Positions 1 through 9,010 of a DNA stretch of 64,000 bases are shown piece by piece. Source of the stretch: Imbricaverruca yamaguchii (lineage: Eukaryota; Arthropoda; Thecostraca; Neoverrucidae); assembly GCA_034440575.1 (NCBI GenBank), contig JAOTOL010001661.1, positions 5,381,501 to 5,445,500 of the forward strand. The letters are read 5' to 3'. The notes below the pieces were generated by a model. That model was not told the origin of the DNA. It ran no database searches and worked only from the letters and a program-made list of their open reading frames with translations. Made by a program: the position numbers and the translations under genes. Positions within the stretch are counted from its first letter, which is position 1; each line of letters starts with the position of its first letter.

Positions 1-1147
1 GTCACACCCCTGTCGGACAGCGCTGACCGTCACACCCCTGTCGGACAGCGCTGACCGTCACACCCCTGTCGGACAGCGCTGACCGTCACACCCCTGTCGG
101 ACAGCGCTGACCGTCACACCCTGGTCCTGACAGTGTTGACACGTCACACCCCTGTCGGACAGTGTTGACACGTCACACTCCCGTCGGACAGTGTTGACAC
201 GTCACACCCCTGTCGGACAGTGTTGACACGTCACACCCCTGTCGGACAGTGTTGACACGTCACACTCTGATCCTGACAGTGTTGACACGTCACACTCCCG
301 TCGGACAGTGTTGACACGTCACACCTTGGTCGGACAGTGTTGACACGTCACACCCTGGTCGGACAGTGTTGACACGTCACACCCCTGTCGGACAGTGTTG
401 ACACGTCACACCCCTGTCGGACAGTGTTGACACGTCACACCCCTGTCGGACAGTGTTGACACGTCACACCCCCGTCGGACAGTGTTGACACGTCACACCT
501 TGGTCGGACAGTGTTGACACGTCACACCCTGGTCGGACAGTGTTGACACGTCACACCCCTGTCGGAACGTCACACCCTGGTCGGACAGTGTTGACACACC
601 TGTCGGACAGTGTTGACACGTCACACCCTGGTCGGACAGTGTTGACACGTCACACCCCTGTCGGACAGTGTTGACACGTCACACGTCACACTTTCTGTCG
701 GACAGTGTTGACACGTCACACCCCTCTGTCGGACAGTGTTGACACGTCACACCTTGGTCGGACAGTGTTGACACGTCACACCCCTGTCGGACAGTGTTGA
801 CACGTCACACCCTGGTCGGACAGTGTTGACACGTCACACCCCTGTCGGACAGTGTTGACACGTCACACCCTGGTCGGACAGTGTTGACACGTCACACCCC
901 TGTCGGACAGTGTTGACACGTCACACCTTGGTCGGACAGTGTTGACACATCACACCCCTGTCGGACAGTGTTGACACGTCACACCCTGGTCGGACAGTGT
1001 TGATACGTCACACCCTGGTCGGACAGTGTTGACACGTCACACCCCTGTCGGACAGTGTTGACACGTCACACCCTGGTCGGACAGTGTTGACACGTCACAC
1101 CCTGGTCGGACAGTGTTGACACGTCACACCCTCGTCGGACAGTGTTA
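1..1147. repeat. 29-bp minisatellite, about 40 units, cut by the window edge
   Basis: Nearly perfect tandem units of 28-29 bp. The first four units carry a GCGCTG variant; the rest carry GTGTTGACAC. On the minus strand each unit contains CTGTCCGACAG followed by GG, which looks like a 3' splice site. The array lies downstream, in minus-strand order, of the RhoGAP-gene exons at 2.4-6.3 kb, so it is probably intronic. It may be the acceptor-side array of the next exon, beyond position 1; that is inference. Confidence 0.95.
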
Positions 1148-1261
1148 ACTGTCGCGCTGTCCTGGCAGACAACATTGAGGGATATCTGGCGATCTAATTG
1201 GCTAACTTCGCAGCTTAATGTGCAAAACTACGTTCGGCTGCGGATTAAAATCCGTGGCATC

Positions 1262-1640
1262 AACACGTCACTATCACCACATCACGATGAATGATGGCAC
1301 CACGTCACTACTACCACGACACGATTCGTGACAACACCACGTCAATATCACCACGACACGATCTGTGACAGCACCAGATCACGATCATCACGACACGATC
1401 CGTGCCAACACCACCTCACTATCACCACGACACGATCCGTGACAGCGTCACATCACGATCATTACGACACGATCTGTAATAGCGCCACCTCACGATCATC
1501 ACGACACGATCTGTGACAGTCACCTCACGATCATCACGACGCGATCCGTGACAACACCACGTCACTATCACCACGACACGATCCGTGATAGCGCCTCCTC
1601 ACGATCATCACGACACGATCCGTGACAGCGTCACGCCACT
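1262..1640. repeat. Degenerate 33-40 bp tandem repeat
   Basis: About ten diverged units built on the plus-strand core CACGACACGATCYGTGACA with CACGTCACTATCAC or TCACGATCATCA spacers. Unit length varies. No coding frame is conserved. It is probably intronic to the minus-strand RhoGAP-like gene. Confidence 0.85.
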
Positions 1641-2256
1641 GCGGCACGATCCCTGACGGCTCGAGTACGAGGCTGCGGCAACCACACTGTCCACAACAGG
1701 AGAAAGCATCAGTCAGGCTGCCGCGGCCCGGACAGTCCCCGGCAGTGGAGGGCATGGTTCGGTTTCCCACCGTATTGACCATTAGCTATTTGCATGCCTC
1801 AAAGTTGCTAGTTATCAACAAATTGCATGCACCATTAAGCAACGAATATAATGAGCTGCTACCTCACAGCAATCGACAATTATCCGGGAAATATTCCTCC
1901 ATCGCCGGACAACTTCCACGTGGCAAAATACTTCGAGGCATATGGAGTAGCAGTGGAGGTGGTGGCGTATAATAGAATGGCAATATAGTTCGGTCACACG
2001 GGGGTACTGGGCTACGACCAGAAGATAGTGAGATCAACAGGAAACAGGATGGAGCCAGGTGATAGGAGGATCGGGCGGAAAGGAGAGGACCAGGTGGCTG
2101 GTAAAGGACCAAATGTTGAGGCCAGCGCAGGGTCTCACCTGAAGACTCGGACGGTGACGGCAGGGGCCGTGTCAGGTCGTAGTTGCCGCTCGACTCGAAA
2201 ATGGCCAGTGTCGGCGGGCCGCGGTTATCAGCCACATCGTGAGAGAGTCGCCGCGT
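1641..2256. other. Unique intronic-type sequence, no gene seen
   Basis: Mixed-composition single-copy sequence between two tandem arrays. Short open frames exist on both strands but show neither coding-type third-position bias nor recognisable motifs. Confidence 0.5.
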
Positions 2257-2441
2257 CCGCGCCGGTCCCCGGTCCCGGCCATCGGCCTCACCCTGGCGCC
2301 AGTCCCGGCCACCAGCCTCACCCTGGCGGGAGTCCCGGCCACCAGCCTCACCCTGGCGCCAGTCCCGGCCACCAGCCTCACCCTGGCGCCAGTCCCGGCC
2401 ACCAGCCTCACCCTGGCGCGAGTCCCGACCATCGGCTTCAC
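2257..2441 (-). repeat. 30-bp minisatellite carrying a repeated 5' splice-site motif
   Basis: About six 30-bp units. Read on the minus strand, five carry CCAGGGTGAGG, a good 5' splice-site match. The array starts exactly where the likely exon at 2442-2560 ends in CGGG|GTGAAG. The last bases of that exon (GACTGGCGCC) recur in every unit. The array therefore looks like tandem duplication of an exon 3' end together with its donor site. Confidence 0.85.
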
Positions 2442-2560
2442 CCCGGCGCCAGTCAGCCTCCAGCGGGATGCGCAACACGTGGCGGTACTCGGCGGCCCTG
2501 TGGTGGCGCAGGGCGTTATCGGTCTGTATCCAGAGAGCCTGTTGCAACAACATAGCAACC
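2442..2560 (-). CDS. Probable internal exon (exon C) of the ARHGAP18/conundrum-like gene
   Basis: This minus-strand open segment begins after a plausible acceptor (tgatcacag|GG) and ends at CGGG|GTGAAG. In the frame that accepts the phase left by the exon at 4371-4666 it encodes about 39 residues, including ALWIQTDNALRHHRAAEYRH. Third codon positions are strongly G/C, as in the neighbouring exon. I do not recognise the peptide in the ARHGAP18 family, so membership rests on strand, order, phase and composition. An alternative acceptor 22 bases further in (gcaacag|GCTCTC) would change the phase. If real, it would lie between the N-terminal conserved segment and the RhoGAP domain, which is outside the window. 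Confidence 0.45.
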
Positions 2561-3140
2561 CTGTGATCAGGTCACATATTACCGGTATCAAGCGCACACG
2601 CGTCGACGGCATATGAGTTCTCAACTGGTATTCTAAGACTAATTGATCGCTAAATCATTCAGTCATGCCGAATGCGTCTAAGGCTTACCCGCTCCGTTAC
2701 AATGACGAGGTAAGCCCCTCTCTGCCCGTATCATGTGTTATCTCGGCGATGCAGCGTGGAGCTGCGTCCGTGCACCCCAGTATGTGCTTGAACGTCAAGG
2801 TGCCTACCATGGTGTCAAGGTGTCAAGGTGCTCAAGATGCCTACCATGGTATGGTGCATGCAGGGACGGATCCAGGGTGTAGTTAACAGAGTAAATGGAT
2901 GTAATCTGATCGGGTTACCACAACACCATCCAATTCCACACTGATGACCTTCAATGTGCAGAGCATTCCTAGTCTTGGAATCGTACACTTACCTCGGTCT
3001 CTCGCTCCTCCCCTACGTATGTCACCGCGTCTCTCCCCGCATCTCTACCTGCATGGATCTGTATATATCTTAAGGTGTCCCCATAAATATCCATGTATAT
3101 CTATAATTATGCATACATCTTCATAAATATCTCGTGTATG

Positions 3141-3227
<87 letters not shown>

Positions 3228-3794
3228 GCATATATAAACATCTCCATCGGATGTGTGCTTTAACAATGTAAGGCCTACATTTAGTTCCTCTAAATTCGTT
3301 AAACATGGTGACGGCGCTACATTCGAACTTGCAAGAAATAACTTCCTGCGCATACCATACGACCAAATCGGCCGATAATTCACATTATCAACCCCATTCA
3401 AATCCTGCATTGTCCCTTCACCACCCACCTTTTCCAAAAATAATACCGAGTGTTTAAGATGCATACTTCCATCTCATCATCTAGGGGATCGTCATCAGTT
3501 CGGTCCCTAACCAACTAAGGGCGGTCGTAAACAGGCGATCCCTTGGATCCACTTCCATACACGGCCCATCTGCCAAGATAGCGGCCTGTATGCCGTGATA
3601 CGTTGCTGTTTTAAACAGTACTTCCCTGTGTGCGACAGTGTAGCGTCCATTCGATTGCCGTATATACCGGCCGGTCTGCTCAGTACACTACCGCGGTGGT
3701 GTACTAAGGTGTACTGAGGTGTGCTGAGGTGTACTGAGGTATACTGAGGACCGCCGCAGAATCCCACATGCCTCGATACACTCCGGCCTCCCGC
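2561..3794. other. Probable intron between exon C and the donor array; no gene seen
   Basis: Unique DNA with a (TA)n tract and, at 3706-3750, a short 10-bp tandem repeat of the form GGTGTACTGA. Open frames across the TA tract (YIYIYI) are artefacts. Confidence 0.55.
3149..3224. repeat. (TA)n microsatellite, about 75 bp
   Basis: Uninterrupted alternating TA, flanked by GTAC and ATGCATATATAA. Simple-sequence DNA inside the presumed intron. Confidence 0.97.
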
Positions 3795-4370
3795 GGCTCA
3801 GCAGCCGTCCACGTGGTGGTCAGCGCCCACGAGCCGGCTCCCAGCCGGCGTGTGGTCAGCCCCGACGGCTCCCCCGTTGTGGTGTCAGCGCCCCCCGAGC
3901 CGGCTCACCTACCCAGCTCGTGGTGGTCAGCGCCCCCGAGCCGGCTCACCTCCCCAGCTCGTGGTGGACGGTGTCCCCGAGCCGGCTCACCTCCCCAGCT
4001 CGTGGTGGTCAGCCGTCCCAGCTTGTAGCCGAGCCGGCTCACCTCCCCAGCTCGTGGTGGACGGTGTCCCCGAGCCGGCTCACCTCCCCAGCTCGTGGTG
4101 TTCAGCGCCCCCGAGCCGGCTCACCTACCCAGCTCGTGGTGTTCAGCGCCCCCGAGCCGGCTCACTTACCCAGCTCGTGGTGGTCAGCGCCCCTGAGCCG
4201 GCTCACCTACCAAGCTCGTGGTGGTCAGCGCCCCCGAGGCGGATCGCCTACCCAGCTCGTGGTGTTCAGCGCCCCCGAGCCGGCTCACCTACCCAGCTCG
4301 TGGTGGACGGTGTCCCTGAGCCGGCTCACCTACCCAGCTCGTGGTGTGCAGCGCCCCTGAGCCGGCTCAC
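3795..4370 (-). repeat. 41-bp minisatellite made of copies of the exon B 5' splice site
   Basis: About 14 units of roughly 41 bp, the most distal ones diverged. On the minus strand each unit reads CACGAGCTGG-xx-AGGTGAGCCGG. The adjacent exon ends GAGCACGAGCTGGAGAG|GTGAGCC. Eleven array copies of this site are clear: nine keep AGGTGAGC exactly, one has AAGTGAGC and one has lost the GT. The unit is thus the last ~12 exon bases, the donor and ~25 intron bases, repeated head to tail. Confidence 0.93.
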
Positions 4371-4666
4371 CTCTCCAGCTCGTGCTCGGCCGCCTCCAGA
4401 CGGTCGAGACTGCCGCGCGAGCTGCTGTGGTAGCCCTGGCTGTGGGGCGAGCCGGCGTCGAGCCGCGAGTCGGCCTCGGGCGGCGTGCGCGGCGGCGTGA
4501 GCGAGTCGAGACTGTCGGGCGTGCCGGACCGGCTGTGTGTGCTGGCGCTGTCGGCCGGCTCACACGGGAACAGCCGGCGCATGTCGGGCCGCCGACTGCG
4601 CTGCCGGGTGCGCCGCTTCTGCAGCGTGTTGTGCAGCGCGTGCAGGCGCCGCTTCACGACCGCCGC
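4371..4666 (-). CDS. Internal exon (exon B) of an ARHGAP18/28/40 (conundrum)-like RhoGAP gene
   Basis: This 296-bp minus-strand exon starts at CCGGCAG|GCGGCG and ends at GAGAG|GTGAGC (phase 2). Almost every third codon position is G or C. It begins AAVVKRRLHALHNTLQKRR, then RRPDMRRLF, then a Ser/Pro-rich stretch (SGTPDSLDSLTPPRTPP) and a short predicted helix LDRLEAAEHELE. From memory, the ARHGAP18 family has LTRTQAAAVQKRV, TLRKK and PDVRDIF at the equivalent place, N-terminal to the RhoGAP domain. The upstream exon (6192-6319) ends in TLSHRQ, so the junction reads TLSHRQ|AAVV and matches the family. Members of this family act on Rho GTPases and bind cortical ERM proteins (established knowledge). 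The catalytic GAP domain is not in the window. The exon is bracketed by minisatellites derived from its own splice sites. Confidence 0.82.
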
Positions 4667-5045
4667 CTGCCGGTACACAGCCTTGTGACCGCCGAGAACC
4701 ACGTGCCCGGCCGCCTGCCGGTACACAGCCTTGTGACCGCCGAGAACCACGTGCCCGGCCGCCTGCCGGTACACAGCCTTGTGACCGCCGAGAACCACGT
4801 GCCCGGCCGACTGCCGGTGCACAGCCTTGTGACCGCTACGGACCACGTGCCCGGCCGCCTGCCGGTGCACAGCCTTGTGACCGCTACGGACCACGTGCCC
4901 GGCCGACTGCCGGTGCACAGCCTTGTGACCGCTACGGACCACGTGCCCGGCCGCCTGCCGGTACACAGCCTTGTGACCGCCGAGAACCACGGTCGCCTGC
5001 CGGTACACAGCCTTGAGAGCGGAATCGGGACAGCCTTGTGACCGC
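4667..5045 (-). repeat. 48-bp minisatellite made of copies of the exon B 3' splice site
   Basis: Eight acceptor-like sites, counting the real one, at a 48-bp spacing (42 bp for the last). On the minus strand each reads GTGTACCGGCAG|GCGG, identical to the true exon B acceptor. After that the units diverge from the exon. Because 48 is a multiple of three, the array is open in one frame (16-residue period, HKAVYRQ core). That frame is intronic if the family-based junction TLSHRQ|AAVV is right. Confidence 0.93.
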
Positions 5046-6191
5046 CGCGGACCACGTGCCACGGGTCACGGACGAGGGTTTGACCCAGCAATGGTGCGGC
5101 ATTTGAAGCTCCCTAGCCGTATGTGAAAGAGCCTTTAACATTTGTGAGGTGTTCGACATCAGCCCTGCATGTACCTTAGCTGCAGTGGACAATTTTAACG
5201 TTGTGGCTATGGCGTTAAATGAAAGACGGTATATTTATGTACGCTCAAAATCGGATATTGTTCACACGGCTTCATCTTTCTTGTGTGCATTCAATTGCAT
5301 TGAATCCATGCTTCTCTTTACAAAGAAATGAATTTAGCACTGATATGTTCTCACAGTCGGTCGATATAATGCCATGCAAATAATCTCAATGAGTTTAAAT
5401 TGACAATGTTCAGCAGTCGTTTAGATTGGGATGTCCAGAAAACGACGCCATTTAATCTTGGACGTCATATCATCGAAGTTAGCAGAAATCACTTCCAATA
5501 TGTGTCTGATTATTCCTCGTTCTTGCTGCACTTTGGCGATACGACGAACCATTAATTATGGGGAGAAACCGGATACAGACAGAGAAATCAGTATGATGTA
5601 AGCGTGAATTTTGAAATCACCGTCATAAATTGTCCAGAAACATAAATACCATTTCCGATTATCAGCGCATTCAGGTCGAACATATTTCACATGATTATGC
5701 TAGGATTCACTCAATGGCATAATTTGAAAAACACTGCGGTTTCGAGACGTACAGAGAGCAACCAGCAATATAAAAACAGCCACAAGAGATGAGGCCGTAT
5801 ATAAAAATAATTAAATCATAAGAATATATCGAACAAAGCAACGAACATGTTTTTTTCAAGTAGGACTGTTCTCTTTCCAGTTAGTGTCATACGTTCCCGA
5901 GGGCATGCAGCAACAACCGTATGCATAATCCGTTGCCTTGGCTCTGCTTGGCATGCTTTCTTTTCAGAACAAAAACTCCACCTTAGCTCCTGCAAATGAG
6001 GTTTTGGTGACTACGTGTATCATTGAGCGTCGTTCTGAGCTTTCGTTCACCGCGCACGTAGCAAGATTAATCCGACACGAAATAACGGGCTCAATCACAA
6101 TGGCTGCAATCATGTACAAGAGTATTGTTGTAAGTGATTTCCTGCGGAAGAGTGACTGATAAGACGGAGTGACGCTCAGGTATGGACTGAC
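5046..6191. other. Intron between exons A and B; no other feature seen
   Basis: AT-richer unique sequence separating the donor of exon A (CAG|GTCAGT at 6192/6191) from the acceptor array of exon B. No conserved open frame on either strand. Confidence 0.7.
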
Positions 6192-6319
6192 CTGCCTGTG
6201 GGAGAGGGTGACGAGTCCCTGCCACTCTGGGGTGTCGGCAGCTCCGGAGGATGGCTCGAGAGCAGACACGAGCGACTCGAAGCCTACTTGACGGAGCCAT
6301 TCTGCCTCCTCCTCACCCT
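6192..6319 (-). CDS. Internal exon (exon A) of the ARHGAP18/conundrum-like RhoGAP gene
   Basis: This 128-bp minus-strand exon has excellent signals: gtctgtttcag|AGGGTG at its start and CACAGGCAG|GTCAGT at its end. It encodes 42 complete codons: GEEEAEWLRQVGFESLV, then SALEPSSGAADTPEWQG, then LVTLSHRQ. The block EAEWLRQVGF corresponds to DEAEWLKEAGL in ARHGAP18-type proteins, and LVTLSHRQ to the segment that precedes AAAVQKRV there (from memory). The exon ends in phase 0, which exon B continues exactly. Earlier exons and the promoter must lie at higher coordinates. The longer open frame reading past 6192 is intronic. A 72-bp array of acceptor-derived units lies just upstream of the acceptor. 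Confidence 0.82.
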
Positions 6320-6368
6320 CTGAAACAGACATGCCAGTTGCTCAGGCATTACCCAGCAGCATCCCACG

Positions 6369-6712
6369 TCAGCAGGCACTGCACGTGCCCCACATAAGGC
6401 GCACGCGGAAGTTATTCAGGTACCAACCGGTACCCATCTCAGGTCAACAGCCACTCTCTGTCCATCAGCTGAAGTGCAAACCAGAGTTATTCGTTTACCG
6501 CCCAACACCCATGCCACGTCAACAGCCACTGCCTGCCCATCATCTGAAGCGCATGCGGGGGTTATTCAGGTACCACCCAGCACTCACCCCATGTCAATAG
6601 CCGCGGTCTATCCATCATCTGAGGCGTGCGCGTGGGTTATTCAGGTATCACATACCCCACGTCAACAGCCACTGCCTATCCGTCACCTGAGGCGCACGTG
6701 GGAGTTACTCAC
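6369..6712 (-). repeat. 68-76 bp minisatellite derived from the exon A 3' splice-site region
   Basis: Five tandem units aligned on the plus-strand motif GTCAACAGCCACTGCC. The genomic stretch across the exon A acceptor (about 6283-6368) aligns with them as a further, diverged unit: AGCCA...CTGCCT, CTGAA, CATGC and ATTACCCAGCA all correspond. On the minus strand four of five units keep a pyrimidine-rich YTCAG at the position of the real acceptor. Confidence 0.85.
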
Positions 6713-7984
6713 TCCGGGGGAACAGCTCCGGCGGATATTGTAATGGAGCTTCTGACGAGGTAATGGGTGGAGAGGTTTGGAAATTGTTGGTGGAGCCCAA
6801 CGCATGGAGGAAATTGGTGCTTACAATTTAGTTGGTGGGATCCGCCCCATAGGGTTTAATGTTATGTGAGCGGGAGCGAGCGGGAAGTTGGTGGAGTCAA
6901 GGCAAAGGTGGTGGGGCCTGGGCGCCACCAAAAACATAGGGCATTCCGCCCGTGGACAGAGGACAGTATATAATCGCCACGACACAGAGATGACTGGCGG
7001 AATTTCGCCAGCCTTGGTCTCAGACCGCATGGGCTGCATCATTAATTATGTCAGCTCTAGTAGTCCCGAGGAGGTAAGATGCCTATATGGGTTGGACGTC
7101 AGAGTGATGGATGGGAGGCAGTGAAGTGAGCTGATATACGGGTGGCAGTGCAGTGCGCCAGTGAAGTGCCGTTCAGGCGATAAATGGGAGACAGCGGAAG
7201 TGCGTCACGTCCCACTTCTCTCTCCTCCAGTACCGCACAGCTATGCACACATGCACAAAACGACGCACAAATCATCCTACACAACACATCACAATACCAC
7301 GAACAGCCAATATCACCACATCATCACAATATCACGAACAGCCAACATCACCACACTAGTGACTGGTTGGCAAATGCAGCACCGAAAATCAGCAAATTGC
7401 TGGTGAAGCGGTAGGCGAGTAAATTTGGTCATTTTAATTTGAAGTCTTCACATTTGGCAACTCACAACAGATGGTAACGATTCTGGGTTCTGGGTAGGAG
7501 ACCCATCTGGATAGGAAACATTTCTATATCGTATCTGAAGCATTCGGATAATCACGGGAACATTGCCGATGGAAACCAATAGTGAAAACATAACTATATT
7601 CGGATATCGTTCGAGGCAGACTACAAGTCGCTGGGCGATTCGTAGCAGGCATAGGAAAATATTGCGGCGGATACACGTGGAGCTAAGTCGGTTGCTGACC
7701 ATCCCACACTCAAGACGAGCTAGAATGTCCTGGATACGACGGTATGGCGAGCTTCAGTGCAATTCCGAACTAGGACCTGGTTATTAAAGCCATAGGCAAT
7801 GCCCACCAAAACCTAATTACAGCCTTGTGAGCATTCCAGCAACATAGCGAGCGTGACAACCACTGAACCCCGTGAGAGGAGGCCACGACGCCTAACACTT
7901 AGCAACACAGCAGAGCTCCCAGGTCGCACCTGACCAGTTCCAATGCCGTGAACTGGACTGGCCAACTCCAGCCGGCTGGATCGG
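6713..7984. other. Unique sequence with a short tandem repeat, no gene seen
   Basis: Includes two to three ~37-bp units at 7268-7355 (CAATAYCACGAACAGCCAA core). Probably intronic or 5' flanking to the minus-strand RhoGAP-like gene. Open frames are short and compositionally unremarkable. Confidence 0.5.
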
Positions 7985-8490
7985 GCTCAGCCAAACCAGA
8001 CGAAACGCATTTGAGTCCAGCCAAGCTCGGCCTGTCCGAGCCTGACATGACCCAAATCCGGCCGAGCCCGGCTGAGTTGATCAGAGTTCTGCCGAAGTCG
8101 AGCTTGGCTGAGACCAGCCGAGTTCAGCTGAGCCCAGTTGAACCAGGCCGAATTCAACTGAGTCCATCCAAGTCCATTGTAACCTGGCCGAGTCCAGCCA
8201 AGTCCAATCAAGCCTGGCCGAGTCCAGCAGAGTCCAGTCGGGGCTGGCCGAGTCCAGCCAAGTCCAATCAAGCCTGGCCGAGTCCAGCCGAGTACAGCCA
8301 AGTCCAATCAAGCCTGGCCGAGTCCAGCAGAGTCCAGTTGGGGCTGGCCGAGGTCAGCCAAGTCCAATATAGCCTGGCAGAGTCCAGCCAAGTCCAATCA
8401 AGCCTGGCAGAGTCCAGCCGAGTCCAGTCGGGCCTGGCCGAGTTAAGCCGAGTCCAGCCGAGCCTGGCCGAGTCCAGCCAGCATGACCCT
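7985..8490. repeat. 30-bp minisatellite
   Basis: About 16 units with plus-strand core GAGTCCAGCCAAGTCCAATC followed by AAGCCTGGCC. Divisibility by three leaves long open frames on both strands, which I treat as artefacts. The minus-strand unit contains no GT, so it cannot be a donor array. Confidence 0.93.
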
Positions 8491-9010
8491 AATTCCGTGA
8501 GCTTTCCATCGGCGAGCAAGCGGCGGAGCAGCGCAGAAAAAGTGGCGTCCGCCGGCCGGCCCGCCGTGCGTTCAGTCGGCCGGCGACCGGCAGCGAAAGT
8601 AAAAACGGACCGGGCCGCCTTCCGCGCTGTCAGACTCGTGGTCCGGCTGCACGTGCAGTCATCCAATCGCCAGCTCACTCCGGGCTTTCTCTTGGGAAGC
8701 TCGGACCTTTTCACAGATTATCAAACAATCGCCGCGGCGTGCGGCCGCCTCTAAGCAGCTGCGTGGCGCACGAGTGGGAACGGTCGGAGAGCAGCACGCC
8801 ACGTGTGCGCGTGCTGCGAGCGCGACTGGCGCCGCAACAGATGGCGGGAAACAGCTTCCATTATTCGCCGGAAGCCGCTGCGCCTGTGTTTCCCACGACT
8901 CAGCGGTGCCAGCGCCGCTAAATGACGGTTCGGCGCGCTGAGACAGTTCACCAGCTCGCGCTGGCTGAGTCACGCAGCGCCGGCTAAAGCGGCTAGTTCA
9001 GGACAGGACA
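8491..9010. promoter_or_regulatory. CpG-rich island, candidate promoter or enhancer
   Basis: About 500 bp of high G+C with abundant CpG, several CACGTG-like E-boxes and an AP-1/CNC-type site at 8964-8978 (GCTGAGTCACGCAGC; minus strand TGACTCAGC). A second CGACTCAGC lies at 8896-8904. There is no convincing coding bias. It lies upstream of the minus-strand RhoGAP-like exons, so it could be a promoter of that gene, but no initiator or first exon is visible. Confidence 0.3.

Noticed and set aside
1..1147. CRISPR array
   Set aside because: Units are contiguous 29-bp repeats with no unique spacers, in a eukaryotic genome.
4667..5062. In-frame 16-residue repeats upstream of exon B as a protein repeat
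   Set aside because: Homology places the exon junction at TLSHRQ|AAVV, so the array is intronic; substitutions between units are mostly non-synonymous.
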